Below, piece after piece: positions 25,788-33,650 of a DNA stretch of 64,000 nt; position 1 is the first letter of the stretch; each line of letters begins with the position of its first letter. The stretch comes from Kribbella solani. GTDB taxonomy: Bacteria > Actinomycetota > Actinomycetes > Propionibacteriales > Kribbellaceae. The DNA is taken from assembly GCF_014205295.1 (NCBI RefSeq), contig NZ_JACHNF010000001.1, positions 6,386,001-6,450,000 of the forward strand. Direction: 5' to 3'. A model generated the notes under the pieces. It was not told the origin of the DNA and did not search any database. It saw only the letters and a list, made by a program, of their open reading frames with translations. The translations under genes were made by a program, and so were the position numbers.

Positions 25788-26591
25788 ATGAGTGCACAGG
25801 TGGCGGTCCTCGGGGCCGGAGTGATGGGGGAGACGTTGCTGTCCGGGCTGATTCGGGCCGGCCGGCGACCGCAGGACCTCCTGATCACCGAGCGCAGGCC
25901 GGAGCGTGCCACTGAGCTGCGGGAGCGGTACGGGGTGGAGGTCGTCACCAACGTCGAGGCGGCGAAGCAGGCGGACACGCTGGTGCTCGTGGTGAAGCCG
26001 CAGGACATGCCTGACCTGCTCGCGGAGATCGCGCCCGCGATCCGGGTCGAGCAGACGGTGGTTTCGCTGGCTGCCGGTATCAGCACCCGGTTCGTCGAGT
26101 CGCGGTTGCCGGAAGGCGTCGCCGTCGTACGCGTGATGCCGAACACGCCTGCCCTGGTGGACGAGGGGATGGCCGCCATCTCGCGTGGCGCGCACTGCGA
26201 CGAGAGCCACCTGGAGCTGGCCGAGAGCCTGCTGGCCGCGACCGGCCGGGTGATCCGGGTGCCGGAGAAGCAGCAGGACGCGGTGACCGCGATTTCCGGC
26301 TCTGGCCCGGCGTACCTGTTCTTCGTGGTCGAGGCGATGATCGAGGCGGGCGTACACATGGGTCTGCCCCGCGGTACGGCCACCGATCTGGTCGTACAGA
26401 CCGTGGTCGGCTCGGCGAAGCTGCTCCGCGAAACCGGCGAGCACCCGACCGTACTGCGTGAACGCGTCACCTCCCCGGGTGGCACCACGGCCGCGGCGGT
26501 CCGCGAGCTGGAGGACCACAAGGTCCGCGCCGCGTTCCTGTCCGCGATCGAAGCCGCTCGCAACCGGTCACGAGATTTGGCCGCTGAGTAA
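25788..26591 (+). CDS. proC: Pyrroline-5-carboxylate reductase ProC
   Basis: NADPH-dependent last step of proline synthesis. The 267-residue protein has the Rossmann motif GAGVMG (9-14), VVKPQ, VRVMPNTPALV, the dimer-helix motif SGSGPAYLFFVVEAM and the C-terminal TSPGGTTAAAVREL. The ATG at 25788 follows TAGCCT by 7 nt, suggesting its own leaderless message within 30 bp of the proline dehydrogenase stop, so the two opposing enzymes need not be coexpressed. Confidence 0.96.
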   Translation: MSAQVAVLGAGVMGETLLSGLIRAGRRPQDLLITERRPERATELRERYGVEVVTNVEAAKQADTLVLVVKPQDMPDLLAEIAPAIRVEQTVVSLAAGISTRFVESRLPEGVAVVRVMPNTPALVDEGMAAISRGAHCDESHLELAESLLAATGRVIRVPEKQQDAVTAISGSGPAYLFFVVEAMIEAGVHMGLPRGTATDLVVQTVVGSAKLLRETGEHPTVLRERVTSPGGTTAAAVRELEDHKVRAAFLSAIEAARNRSRDLAAE

Positions 26592-26651
26592 CACCTGTCG
26601 CTCAGGTGGCGTTAAGGTTGGGCGCCGAGGTATTCCTGCCATGTTCGAGGG

Positions 26652-27236
26652 ATGATTCCGCCCATGGGTAATGGTTCGGTCGAGCCGGCCACCACACCTG
26701 CGCAGCCACAGCAGCACGAGGTGCCGCAGCTCCCGTGGCGTGTGCCGCTGGACCCGGCGCCCTGGTGGGCGTGGGCGCTGTTCGTCCTGCCCTTCATCGT
26801 CGTGCCCGCGCTGAACTCGTGGCTGTGGATGGGCGCCCGGGACATGCTCGCGGTCGGCCTGCTGACCATCATCGGCGCCTCGGTGGTACGAGTTGCCGGC
26901 GGCGTCGTGCTCTACCGGGTCGAGCTGACCGCGACCTCGCTGAAGGCGCGGACGAGCATGCTGATCCGGAGCCTGTCCTGGCAGGACGTGGACGCGATCG
27001 AGATCGGCGACGACAACGTCGTGCTGACCCACGGCCGGGACGAGAACGAGATCAACGGCATCCCGAAGGACCGCGCCGCCGAGGTCGGCGCCGTGATGGC
27101 GGCGATCCGGCAGCAGGCCGCGGACACCCCGACCCGCCGGCACCGCCCGCGGCCAGGTGTCGGCGCGCTGCTCGTCCTGCTCTACCTGGTCCTGTCCATC
27201 GGCGCGTTCCTGCTCCGCTGGCACATCGTCATCTGA
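26652..27236 (+). CDS. Small membrane protein with PH-like domain
   Basis: 194 residues: a Pro/Gln-rich N-terminus, two transmembrane helices (about 38-58 and 63-85), a bacterial PH-like beta domain (about 86-150: VELTATSLKARTSMLIRSLS, then WQDVDAIEIGDDNVVL) and a last helix near 170-190. This is typical of small actinobacterial PH-domain membrane proteins of unknown role. ATG at 26664 is an alternative start; GAGGG directly abuts the ATG at 26652, which is too close for a normal ribosome site. Confidence 0.75.
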   Translation: MIPPMGNGSVEPATTPAQPQQHEVPQLPWRVPLDPAPWWAWALFVLPFIVVPALNSWLWMGARDMLAVGLLTIIGASVVRVAGGVVLYRVELTATSLKARTSMLIRSLSWQDVDAIEIGDDNVVLTHGRDENEINGIPKDRAAEVGAVMAAIRQQAADTPTRRHRPRPGVGALLVLLYLVLSIGAFLLRWHIVI

Positions 27237-27247
27237 CGTCCGAGGAT

Positions 27248-27991
27248 CTAGAGGGACAGCGTCGCGACAACCGGCCAGTGGTCGCTCGGGACGCGGCCTT
27301 CGGGGCGGTGGTGGGAGACGGCCGCGTCGGTGACGGTCCAGCCGGGGGTGACGAGGATGTGGTCGATCCGGTCGTCGTCGGTCGCGCCGGTGAAGTCGTG
27401 CCAGCTGCCGCCGGCCTCGAGTGGGACGGCGAGCGAGAGGCCGGATGCCAGCAGGGCCTTGAGCGGCGCGGAATCGGGGGTCGCGTTCAGGTCGCCCATC
27501 ACGATCCATGGCAGCGAGCCGGTGATCCAGCGCGCGATCAGCCGCGACGACTGCAGCTGGGCGACCTCGCCGGCGTGGTCGTAGTGCGTGTTCACGACGC
27601 CGACCGTCGTACCGTTGCGATGCCGGAGCCAGACCAGGGTCGCGATCCGGGTCAGGTCGGCGTCCCAGCCGATCGACCCCGGCGTACCCGGATCGTCCGA
27701 CAGCCAGCGCGTCTCATGTCGCTCGATCCGCCAGTCGCCGGGCCGGACCAGGACCGGGGAGTGCTCACCCGCATCCATCCCGTCGTCCCGGCCGGCGCCG
27801 ACGATCTCGTACTTGGGGAACCGCCAGCGCAGGTACTCCAGCTGGTCGGGCAGCACTTCCTGCAGCCCGACCACGTCCGCGTCCAGCTGTTCGATCGCCG
27901 CCACCGCCGCCTTCCGCCGCACGGGCCAGGCGTTGTCGCCGTCCGGTGCGGAGGAGTTGCGGATGTTGAAGGAAGCGGTGCGGATCTTCAT
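27248..27991 (-). CDS. Endonuclease/exonuclease/phosphatase family protein
   Basis: 247-residue DNase-I-fold enzyme starting MKIRTASFNIRNS. Motifs are GLQEVLPDQLEYL (Glu metal ligand), VNTHYDH, VMGDLNATPDS (Asp/Asn), DDDRIDHILVTPG and SDHWPVVATL (catalytic Asp-His). The substrate is not known; related proteins cleave sugar-phosphate or phospholipid esters. The ATG overlaps the trpS stop as ATGA, so it is translated with trpS and falls under the trpS attenuator. Confidence 0.9.
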   Translation of the reverse strand: MKIRTASFNIRNSSAPDGDNAWPVRRKAAVAAIEQLDADVVGLQEVLPDQLEYLRWRFPKYEIVGAGRDDGMDAGEHSPVLVRPGDWRIERHETRWLSDDPGTPGSIGWDADLTRIATLVWLRHRNGTTVGVVNTHYDHAGEVAQLQSSRLIARWITGSLPWIVMGDLNATPDSAPLKALLASGLSLAVPLEAGGSWHDFTGATDDDRIDHILVTPGWTVTDAAVSHHRPEGRVPSDHWPVVATLSL

Positions 27992-28956
27992 GGCGCAGAT
28001 CCTGCCAAACCCATCGCCCGGGCCGCAGCCTGGAGTCGCGGCGTACTCGCGTCGAGGGCCCGGTCCCGGCCCTGAGCCAGCAGGTGATCGATCGCGCCCG
28101 GGTCGGTGGTCAGCCGCGCGTACTCGTTCTGCAGCGGTTCGATCAGCGCCAGTACCGCGTCCGCGACGTCCTGCTTGAGCTGGCCGTACGACGCGTACGC
28201 TGTCGCCAGCTCGACCGGATCGCCGTCGGTACACGCGGCCAGGATCTCCAGCAGGTTCGTCACGCCCGGCTTGTTCGCCTCGTCGTGCCGTACCTCGTTG
28301 CCCGAGTCGGTGACCGCGCGCATGATCTGCCGGCGGATCACGTCCGGCGGGTCGAGCAGCCGGATCGTACCGATCGCGTCGTCCGCGTCCGACTTGCTCA
28401 TCTTCGCGGTCGGGTTCTGCAGGTCCTTCACCCGGGTCGCCAGCGCGGCCTTGTTCAGTCGCGGTACGACGAACGTCTCGCCGTACTCGCGGTTGAACCG
28501 GATCGCGACGTCCCGGGCGAGTTCCACGTGCTGGTCCTGGTCACCGCCGACGGGCACCCGCTCCGCGCCGTACAGCAGGATGTCCGCGGCCATCAGGCAC
28601 GGGTACGTGAACAGCGAGGCCCTCGTCATCGGGCGGCCGTTGCCCTTCTCCTTGTACTGGATCATCCGGGACAGCTCACCGACGTACGACGTGCACTCCA
28701 GCAGGTACGCGAGCTGCGCGTGCGTGGGTACGTCGGACTGCACGAACACCGTGCCTTCGGGGACACCGGCCGCGAGCATCAGCGTCGCGAACTCGCGGGT
28801 CAGCGTGGCGAGTCTTCGGGGATCGTGCTTGGTCGTCATCGCGTGCAGGTTCGCGACGAAGTAGAAACCTCCCCTGTCGGTGAACCGGCGGAGCGCGCCG
28901 AGGTGGTTCCCGAGGGTGAGCCGGCCGGACGGGGTGATGCCGGAAAGCGAGGTCAT
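27988..28956 (-). CDS. trpS: Tryptophanyl-tRNA synthetase
   Basis: Charges tRNA-Trp. The 322-residue class I synthetase has the HIGH equivalent TLGNH after PSGRL (9-18), GGDQDQHVELARD and the KMSKS loop (185-189). The ATG at 28956 has AAAGGG nearby. A 144-nt leader with a Trp-codon leader peptide, alternative hairpins and a T-run terminator precedes it, so expression should rise when Trp-tRNA is scarce. The downstream hydrolase gene overlaps by ATGA. Confidence 0.96.
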   Translation of the reverse strand: MTSLSGITPSGRLTLGNHLGALRRFTDRGGFYFVANLHAMTTKHDPRRLATLTREFATLMLAAGVPEGTVFVQSDVPTHAQLAYLLECTSYVGELSRMIQYKEKGNGRPMTRASLFTYPCLMAADILLYGAERVPVGGDQDQHVELARDVAIRFNREYGETFVVPRLNKAALATRVKDLQNPTAKMSKSDADDAIGTIRLLDPPDVIRRQIMRAVTDSGNEVRHDEANKPGVTNLLEILAACTDGDPVELATAYASYGQLKQDVADAVLALIEPLQNEYARLTTDPGAIDHLLAQGRDRALDASTPRLQAAARAMGLAGSAP

Positions 28957-28997
28957 GATGGTGCCCTTTCGGTGAGTCGGAGCCCCACCGAGGGCAA

Positions 28998-29027
28998 GAA
29001 AAAAGGCCGCCTCGGCGAGGCGGCCTT
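28998..29027 (-). terminator. trpS attenuator terminator (3:4 hairpin)
   Basis: On the minus strand AAGGCCGCCTC (29027-29017), loop, GAGGCGGCCTT (29013-29003), directly followed by a run of T residues. It lies between the leader peptide and the trpS ribosome site, a textbook intrinsic terminator. Confidence 0.93.
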
Positions 29028-29056
29028 GGTGGCTGCGTGCGAACACGCGCTGGGAT

Positions 29057-29075
29057 GGACCGCCCTAGGCGGCCC
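29057..29075 (-). promoter_or_regulatory. trpS leader 1:2 hairpin / antiterminator strand
   Basis: GGGCCGCC (29075-29068) pairs with GGCGGTCC (29064-29057) through a TAG loop that contains the leader stop codon. GGCGGTCC can instead pair with GGCCGCC of the terminator (one bulged T), which would block termination. Confidence 0.85.
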
Positions 29076-29100
29076 ACCACTGCTGCAAGTTCGTGTTCAC
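29065..29100 (-). CDS. trpL: trpS leader peptide
   Basis: An 11-codon frame, GTG AAC ACG AAC TTG CAG CAG TGG TGG GCC GCC TAG, reading VNTNLQQWWAA (first residue fMet), with tandem Trp codons overlapping strand 1 of the attenuator. TAGGCT (29112-29107) stands 6 nt before the GTG, so the message starts at the leader peptide itself (leaderless). There is no room for a Shine-Dalgarno. A ribosome stalled on Trp codons would cover strand 1 and free strand 2 to form the antiterminator. Confidence 0.9.
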   Translation of the reverse strand: MNTNLQQWWAA

Positions 29101-29104
29101 ACAA

Positions 29105-29875
29105 TCAGCCTACCAGCGACTGGACGATCAGCTCGTTCCGCGCGTCCTGACCGAGCGGGACCGACGGGTGTACGCCGTCGCGGAGGTAGTTGGCCAGCCG
29201 GTACGGCTTGACCCAGAGCCACTCGGCCCAGCGGATGATCCGCAGGTTCGGGTACCGCTCCTGCGCGTCGTACAACTGCATGTTCAGCCAGGAGCTGTTC
29301 CGCTGGTCGGCGAGCTGCACGGCCGCGGAGACACTGCGGCGGACGACCTGGAGGTTCACCCAGTACAGCGTCCGGTTCTGGCCGACGATGCTGACCGCGC
29401 GGGCGACCTGGGCGGCGAACTTCGGCGGGTCGAAGATGTCGTTCGAACCGCTCGCCATCAGGATGCGGCGCGGCAGCCCGTACGTCGACGCCCACTGCTG
29501 GAGCGCGTCGACCGCGCCGGAGGTCGGCCGGCTCGACCAGTTGTGTACGGCCAGCTGGGTGCCGTTGCGGTTCAGCAGCCGCACCGCCAGCGCCTTGCCG
29601 TCCTGGACCGAGATGCTGTCGCCGAACATGTAGACACCGCCGGTCTGGCGGGTGCGCTGGATCTGCTCCGGCGTGGAGATGGCCCGGGTCGCGGACGACC
29701 AGGAACCGGCGACGCCCGAGCCGTACGGTCCGGTGGAGGCGGTCGACGCCGCCAGCTCCGCGGCTGCCGGGCGGGCGGCGGCGGTCTGGGTCTGGACGCC
29801 GGCGGTAGCTGCGGCAGCGGCGGCCGCCGCTCCGGCCGTGACGATCTGCCGGCGCTTCGGGGTTGTCTTCCTCAC
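29105..29875 (-). CDS. Exported SGNH/GDSL-type hydrolase
   Basis: 256 residues with an export signal: basic VRKTTPKRRQ, then an Ala-run hydrophobic core (11-26). The mature part holds block I MFGDSIS (nucleophile S87), block III ASGSNDIF and block V DGVHPS (catalytic Asp/His). This matches the SGNH esterase/acetylhydrolase fold acting outside the cell on an unknown ester. The start is uncertain: an in-frame GTG at 29923 would add 16 residues, and neither start has a clear ribosome site. The 3' end carries the trpS promoter. Confidence 0.8.
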   Translation of the reverse strand: MRKTTPKRRQIVTAGAAAAAAAATAGVQTQTAAARPAAAELAASTASTGPYGSGVAGSWSSATRAISTPEQIQRTRQTGGVYMFGDSISVQDGKALAVRLLNRNGTQLAVHNWSSRPTSGAVDALQQWASTYGLPRRILMASGSNDIFDPPKFAAQVARAVSIVGQNRTLYWVNLQVVRRSVSAAVQLADQRNSSWLNMQLYDAQERYPNLRIIRWAEWLWVKPYRLANYLRDGVHPSVPLGQDARNELIVQSLVG

Positions 29876-30038
29876 CGGAGAACTGTGCGGCCTGGACCGG
29901 AGACGCGCAAGTCCGGATCTCACCGGAAGTTCACTGTATGCAGTCGGATCATGCGTTACTCAGGAGTAGATCAGCGGAAATTTGCAAATCCTGTAACGCT
30001 TTGCAGTCCGGGCCCGATAAATCGACTGTTGGACCACA

Positions 30039-30080
30039 GACGGGCCGGCGCGACCTGGGAGGGGTGTCGCGCCGCCCGTC
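30039..30080. terminator. Terminator-like hairpin between the two SGNH genes
   Basis: GACGGG-C-CGGCGCGAC (30039-30054) pairs with GTCGCGCCG-CCCGTC (30066-30080) with one bulge and an 11-nt loop, 31 bp past the stop of the 30111 gene. Confidence 0.65.
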
Positions 30081-30110
30081 GTCGTGTTTTCAGACCCTTT
30101 TCTGGGGTCC

Positions 30111-31268
30111 TCAGGCTGTCGGCACCACGCTGACGTCGATCGCGTCCAGCTCGGTGTAGCAGTCGCCCTTGGTGAACTTCACCGTGTTCGAGCCGGCAGT
30201 CAGCGGCAGATCGACCGCCGACTCACCGAGCAGGTCCCAGCTGTACGACGGGTACTTGACCGTCGCCGGCGGCCCGCCGTTCGCGGACACCTGGTGGCTG
30301 CAGACCGTCCCCATCCCGTTGGCGCCCCGGGCGCGGATCCGGTACGTGCCCGTGCTGCCGACCTGGAAGGTGAAGGTGACCGAGCTGTCGGGGTAGTCGA
30401 TGTACCCGATCTTCCCGCCGCCGGACGCTGACGTGATCTGGACGCGCTTCGCGTTCGTGATCGTCGCGTTCGCGGTCTGCTCGGCCTCGTACCGGGTGAT
30501 CGGTACGCCGGTCAGCGCGCCGTACCAGCGGATCGCCGCCTTCGACGCGGCGCCGTAGTTCGGGTGCCACATATCGACGAATTCGTACGGCTGGAACAGA
30601 CCCGAGTTCGCGTCCACGTACCGCACCTGTTTGCCGGCCGCCGCCTTCGCCGCGACGATGCCGGGGATGGTGTAGTTGAACGCCGCCACCCGCGCGTAGT
30701 GGTTCGGGTCGGCAAGCTGCGGGATGCTCGCGACGAACAGCTTCACGCCCGGCAAGGTCGCCGTGATGGTGTCGAGCAGCGTCGACAGTTTGCCGGGCGC
30801 GGCGCCCGCCGAGGCGTCGTCGTACATGTCGTTGGTGCCGATCTGAAGGGTGATCACGTCCGGCCGGTACGTCGTCAGCCAGCCGGTGACGCTGCCCTGG
30901 ATCTGTCCGATCGTCCAGCCGCCGTGCCCTTCGTGATCACGGTCCCCGAGGACACCGGCTGGTCCGCTGTTCACCGACCCGACGAAGTCGACCGGTCTGC
31001 CGTCGGCGCGCAACAGCTGCCACAAGTCGGCCCGGTACGCGGCTCCGGCGGCGTCACCACCGACGGTGTTCGAGTCGCCCAGCGGCATCAGCTTGGTCGG
31101 CGTCGCGCGACTGATCGGCACGGCCGGCTCGTCGGCCGTCGGGGCGGAAGTTGGAGCGAGGGTGAAGGCCAACGCGCCGACGCCGGCGATGGCAGGCAGC
31201 GCACGGAGTAATCCACTGGGCAAACCACTGGGCAAACCACTGAGCAAACCGCTGGGCAATCCACGCAT
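30111..31268 (-). CDS. Secreted SGNH hydrolase with C-terminal CBM6/35-like module
   Basis: 385 residues. A signal peptide (1-38) contains a tetrapeptide-scale GLPS/GLLS repeat. The SGNH domain (about 55-255) has block I PLGDSNTVG (S66), GTND in block III and DMWHPN in block V, as in rhamnogalacturonan- or cell-wall-acetylesterase-like enzymes. A C-terminal beta-sandwich (about 258-383, from YEAEQTANATI to TELDAIDVSVV) is of the CBM6/CBM35 type. It probably deacetylates a polysaccharide. AAGGAGA lies six bases before the ATG, an excellent ribosome site. Confidence 0.92.
   Translation of the reverse strand: MRGLPSGLLSGLPSGLPSGLLRALPAIAGVGALAFTLAPTSAPTADEPAVPISRATPTKLMPLGDSNTVGGDAAGAAYRADLWQLLRADGRPVDFVGSVNSGPAGVLGDRDHEGHGGWTIGQIQGSVTGWLTTYRPDVITLQIGTNDMYDDASAGAAPGKLSTLLDTITATLPGVKLFVASIPQLADPNHYARVAAFNYTIPGIVAAKAAAGKQVRYVDANSGLFQPYEFVDMWHPNYGAASKAAIRWYGALTGVPITRYEAEQTANATITNAKRVQITSASGGGKIGYIDYPDSSVTFTFQVGSTGTYRIRARGANGMGTVCSHQVSANGGPPATVKYPSYSWDLLGESAVDLPLTAGSNTVKFTKGDCYTELDAIDVSVVPTA
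31215..31262 (-). repeat. Four 12-bp repeats within signal-peptide codons
   Basis: Units ACTGGGCAAACC, ACTGGGCAAACC, ACTGAGCAAACC and GCTGGGCAATCC (plus strand) lie end to end at 31215-31262. Each adds exactly four residues, so slippage would keep the frame. Confidence 0.85.
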
Positions 31269-31330
31269 GGGGTATCTCCTTCGGGGCGGCGGATGCCCCG
31301 ATCGTCGGCCTGGCCCCGGCCGGCGGCAAT

Positions 31331-31888
31331 CTATTCGAGCGCCCTGGAACCCTTCACCAGCTCGTCGATCAGCGGCCCGGCCACCGCCATCAGCTGCTCG
31401 GGCGCGGCGTCCAGCCCTTCGAGGCGAACCAGGTGCCGGCTGATCACCAGGCCGAGGGTGAGCGCACCGATGACACCCGATCGCAAGACGGCGTCCTCGC
31501 CAGGCAGAAGCGCCGCGACCTGCCGTTGCTGGGCCGCCATCGCTGCCCGGACCTCGTCGGCCGCGGCTGGGTGGCTGAACATGGCGCGGAGCGCACCCAG
31601 CGCGGCGGTCGGCTCATCGGTCAGCTTGCTGCTGAGCGCGTCCGCCAGTTGCCGGGCGATCTGGTCCGGTGTGCCGTCGATCGGCCCGGCTGCCGGGATC
31701 GCGGTGGCCTGGGCGAACAACTTCTCCTTGGAACCGAAGTACCGCATCACCAGGCCGGGGTCGCTGCCGGCCGCGGTGGCGATCGCCCGGATCGTGGTCC
31801 GGTCGAAGCCGCGCTCACCGAAGAGTTGCCGGGCCGCGGCGAGGATTCGGTCCTCGGTCCGTTGTCGTTGCTCGAGCCGGGTCGCCAT
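31331..31888 (-). CDS. TetR family transcriptional regulator
   Basis: 185-residue repressor with an N-terminal HTH (RTEDRILAAARQLFGERGFD, then RTTIRAIATAAGSDPGLVMRYFGSKEKLF, about 9-58) and a C-terminal ligand/dimer domain. It is divergent from a small membrane gene across a 74-bp region with two 18-bp palindromes, one of which overlaps its own TAGACT -10 (31900-31895), which lies 6 nt before the ATG. It therefore probably represses itself and the divergent operon. Confidence 0.92.
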   Translation of the reverse strand: MATRLEQRQRTEDRILAAARQLFGERGFDRTTIRAIATAAGSDPGLVMRYFGSKEKLFAQATAIPAAGPIDGTPDQIARQLADALSSKLTDEPTAALGALRAMFSHPAAADEVRAAMAAQQRQVAALLPGEDAVLRSGVIGALTLGLVISRHLVRLEGLDAAPEQLMAVAGPLIDELVKGSRALE

Positions 31889-31894
31889 CACCTC

Positions 31895-31946
31895 AGTCTA
31901 CGGATGTTGACTCGAGTGCTATGGTTTCAGTCAACACTTGTAGACT
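31895..31946. promoter_or_regulatory. Twin TetR operators in divergent promoter
   Basis: AGTCTACGGATGTTGACT (31895-31912) and AGTCAACACTTGTAGACT (31929-31946) share the pattern AGTCWAC-N4-GTWGACT and are centred 34 bp apart. Each contains a TAGACT hexamer pointing toward its own gene. A wider inverted repeat GGTTTCAGTC / GACTGAAACC spans 31923-31952. Confidence 0.75.
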
Positions 31947-31962
31947 GAAACCGGGAGCTCCG

Positions 31963-32274
31963 ATGCTGCAGACGATCGCGCTGACCTTCCTCGGCGTGCT
32001 GATGGGGACCAACGGCATTCCGCACTTCGTGCAGGGCATCACCGCCCGCGAGTACCCGAACGTGACCGGGAACTCGGCCACCCACAACGCGATCGCCGGA
32101 CTGGCGGCCTTCGCGGTCGCCGGTGCGCTGATCGCGCCGGCGCACGTCGGCCGGCATCCGTGGCCGGCGTTGATCGCCGGTGCGCTGGGTGCTGGGGTGA
32201 TGTCGGTCTTCCATGCCCGTCGGGGTGCCTACTGGCTGAGCAGGAGGTTCGGGAAACCTCTGCCTGAGCTGTGA
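31963..32274 (+). CDS. Small membrane protein under TetR control
   Basis: 103 residues with three hydrophobic segments (about 2-16, 43-60 and 68-82) and a short basic C-terminus. The N-terminal TNGIPHFVQGITAREYPN is polar and probably loops out. The function is unknown. GGGAG precedes the ATG at 31963. It sits opposite the TetR gene behind the two operators, so it is its likely target. The acuC gene follows, with a possible GTG overlap. Confidence 0.78.
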   Translation: MLQTIALTFLGVLMGTNGIPHFVQGITAREYPNVTGNSATHNAIAGLAAFAVAGALIAPAHVGRHPWPALIAGALGAGVMSVFHARRGAYWLSRRFGKPLPEL

Positions 32275-32291
32275 CGGTTAAGGTCGTTGCC

Positions 32292-33467
32292 ATGAGTGGC
32301 GAGGCGTTGCTGGTGTTCGACGACGGATTGACGGCTTACGACTTCGGCCACGGGCATCCGATGAATCCGGTCCGGGTCGAGTTGACGATCAAGCTCGCGC
32401 GGGCACTCGGCGTACTCGACCGGCTGAAGGTGGTGCCCGCGCCGGCCGCTGACGATGCGCTGCTGGAGAGCGTGCACACCGCCGAGTACGTTGCCGCGGT
32501 GAAGCGCGCCGGCGAGTACCCGGACGACGCGGACCCGGCGCACGGGCTGGGTACCAGCGACACGTACTGCTTCCCGAACATGCACGAGGTCTCGGCCCGG
32601 ATCGCCGGCGCTTCGGTCGAGGCGGCGCGGGCGGTGTGGCAGGGCGACGTACTGCATGCGGCGAACGTCGCGGGCGGTCTGCACCACGCGATGCCCAACC
32701 AGGCCAGCGGTTTCTGCGTGTACAACGACCCGGCGATCGCGATCCAGTGGCTGCTCGATCACGGCGCCGAGCGGGTCGCGTACGTGGATGTGGACGTACA
32801 CCACGGCGACGGCGTACAGACCGTGTTCTACAACGACCCACGGGTGCTGACCGTCAGCCTGCACGAGTCGCCGACCACGTTGTTCCCAGGTACGGGCAGC
32901 GCCGGCGAGACCGGTGGACCGGGCGCGGAAGGTACGGCGGTCAACGTGGCGCTGCCGCCTGGTACGGGCGATGCCGGTTGGCTGCGGGCGTTCCACGCGG
33001 TCGTACCGGACGTGGTCAAGGCGTTCCGGCCGAGCGTACTGGTCACGCAGCACGGATGTGACTCGCACGTCGAGGACCCGCTGGCGCACCTGACCAAGAC
33101 GATCGACGGGCAGCGGGCCGCGTACCTGGCGCTGCACGACCTCGCGCACGAGTTGACCGAGGGGAAGTGGGTCGCGACCGGTGGCGGCGGGTACGCGATC
33201 ATCGATGTGGTCCCGCGGGCCTGGACCCATCTGCTGGCGATCGTGGCCGGCGAGCCGATCGACCCGGCCACCCCGGTGCCGGACGGGTGGCGCGAGGAGG
33301 TCCAGCTGCGCTTCGGACGGGTCGCGCCGCTGCGGATGACCGACGGCCGCGAGCCCACGTACGCCGACTGGTCGACCGGCTACAACCCCGGCGCTTGGCT
33401 GGACCGGGCCATCAAGGCCACCCGGGACGCCAGCTTCCCGCTGCTCGGGCTCGATCCAACCTACTGA
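32292..33467 (+). CDS. acuC: Acetoin utilisation protein AcuC / class I histone-deacetylase-like
   Basis: Zinc-dependent protein deacetylase; AcuC removes acetyl groups from lysine, for example on acetyl-CoA synthetase. The 391-residue protein has active-site H131-H132 (GLHHAM), zinc ligands D168 and H170 in YVDVDVHHGDG, LHESPTTLFPGTG, a third ligand Asp in QHGCDSH and the catalytic-site GGGGY loop. The ATG at 32292 has AAGG nine bases upstream; a GTG at 32271 overlapping the previous stop is possible. No acuA is nearby. Confidence 0.93.
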   Translation: MSGEALLVFDDGLTAYDFGHGHPMNPVRVELTIKLARALGVLDRLKVVPAPAADDALLESVHTAEYVAAVKRAGEYPDDADPAHGLGTSDTYCFPNMHEVSARIAGASVEAARAVWQGDVLHAANVAGGLHHAMPNQASGFCVYNDPAIAIQWLLDHGAERVAYVDVDVHHGDGVQTVFYNDPRVLTVSLHESPTTLFPGTGSAGETGGPGAEGTAVNVALPPGTGDAGWLRAFHAVVPDVVKAFRPSVLVTQHGCDSHVEDPLAHLTKTIDGQRAAYLALHDLAHELTEGKWVATGGGGYAIIDVVPRAWTHLLAIVAGEPIDPATPVPDGWREEVQLRFGRVAPLRMTDGREPTYADWSTGYNPGAWLDRAIKATRDASFPLLGLDPTY

Positions 33468-33548
33468 GCGCTCGGGTTCAGTACCCGTTCCGAGTTCAAC
33501 GATTGAGTCACAGGAGTCCCCCTCTTTCCCATTCGCACCAACAGCCAC

Positions 33549-33650
33549 TACGCTCGTGACATGCACGGACGGAGGTGCCGGAGGGGAAGCCGGCGCACGA
33601 TCCGTGCTGGAAGTGCGGTGCGCAATGGCATCAAAGAAGTCCGGTGGTGA
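33549..33650 (+). promoter_or_regulatory. Possible leaderless upstream ORF overlapping the HTH gene
   Basis: TACGCT (33549-33554) lies 6 nt before an ATG at 33561 that opens a 29-codon frame ending TGA at 33648-33650, out of frame with the HTH gene start at 33625. If the transcript begins at 33561, this ATG would be its first codon. Expression is not shown. Confidence 0.3.

Noticed and set aside
31215..31262. CRISPR-like or transposon-end repeats
   Set aside because: 12-bp units are coding, in frame and without spacers.
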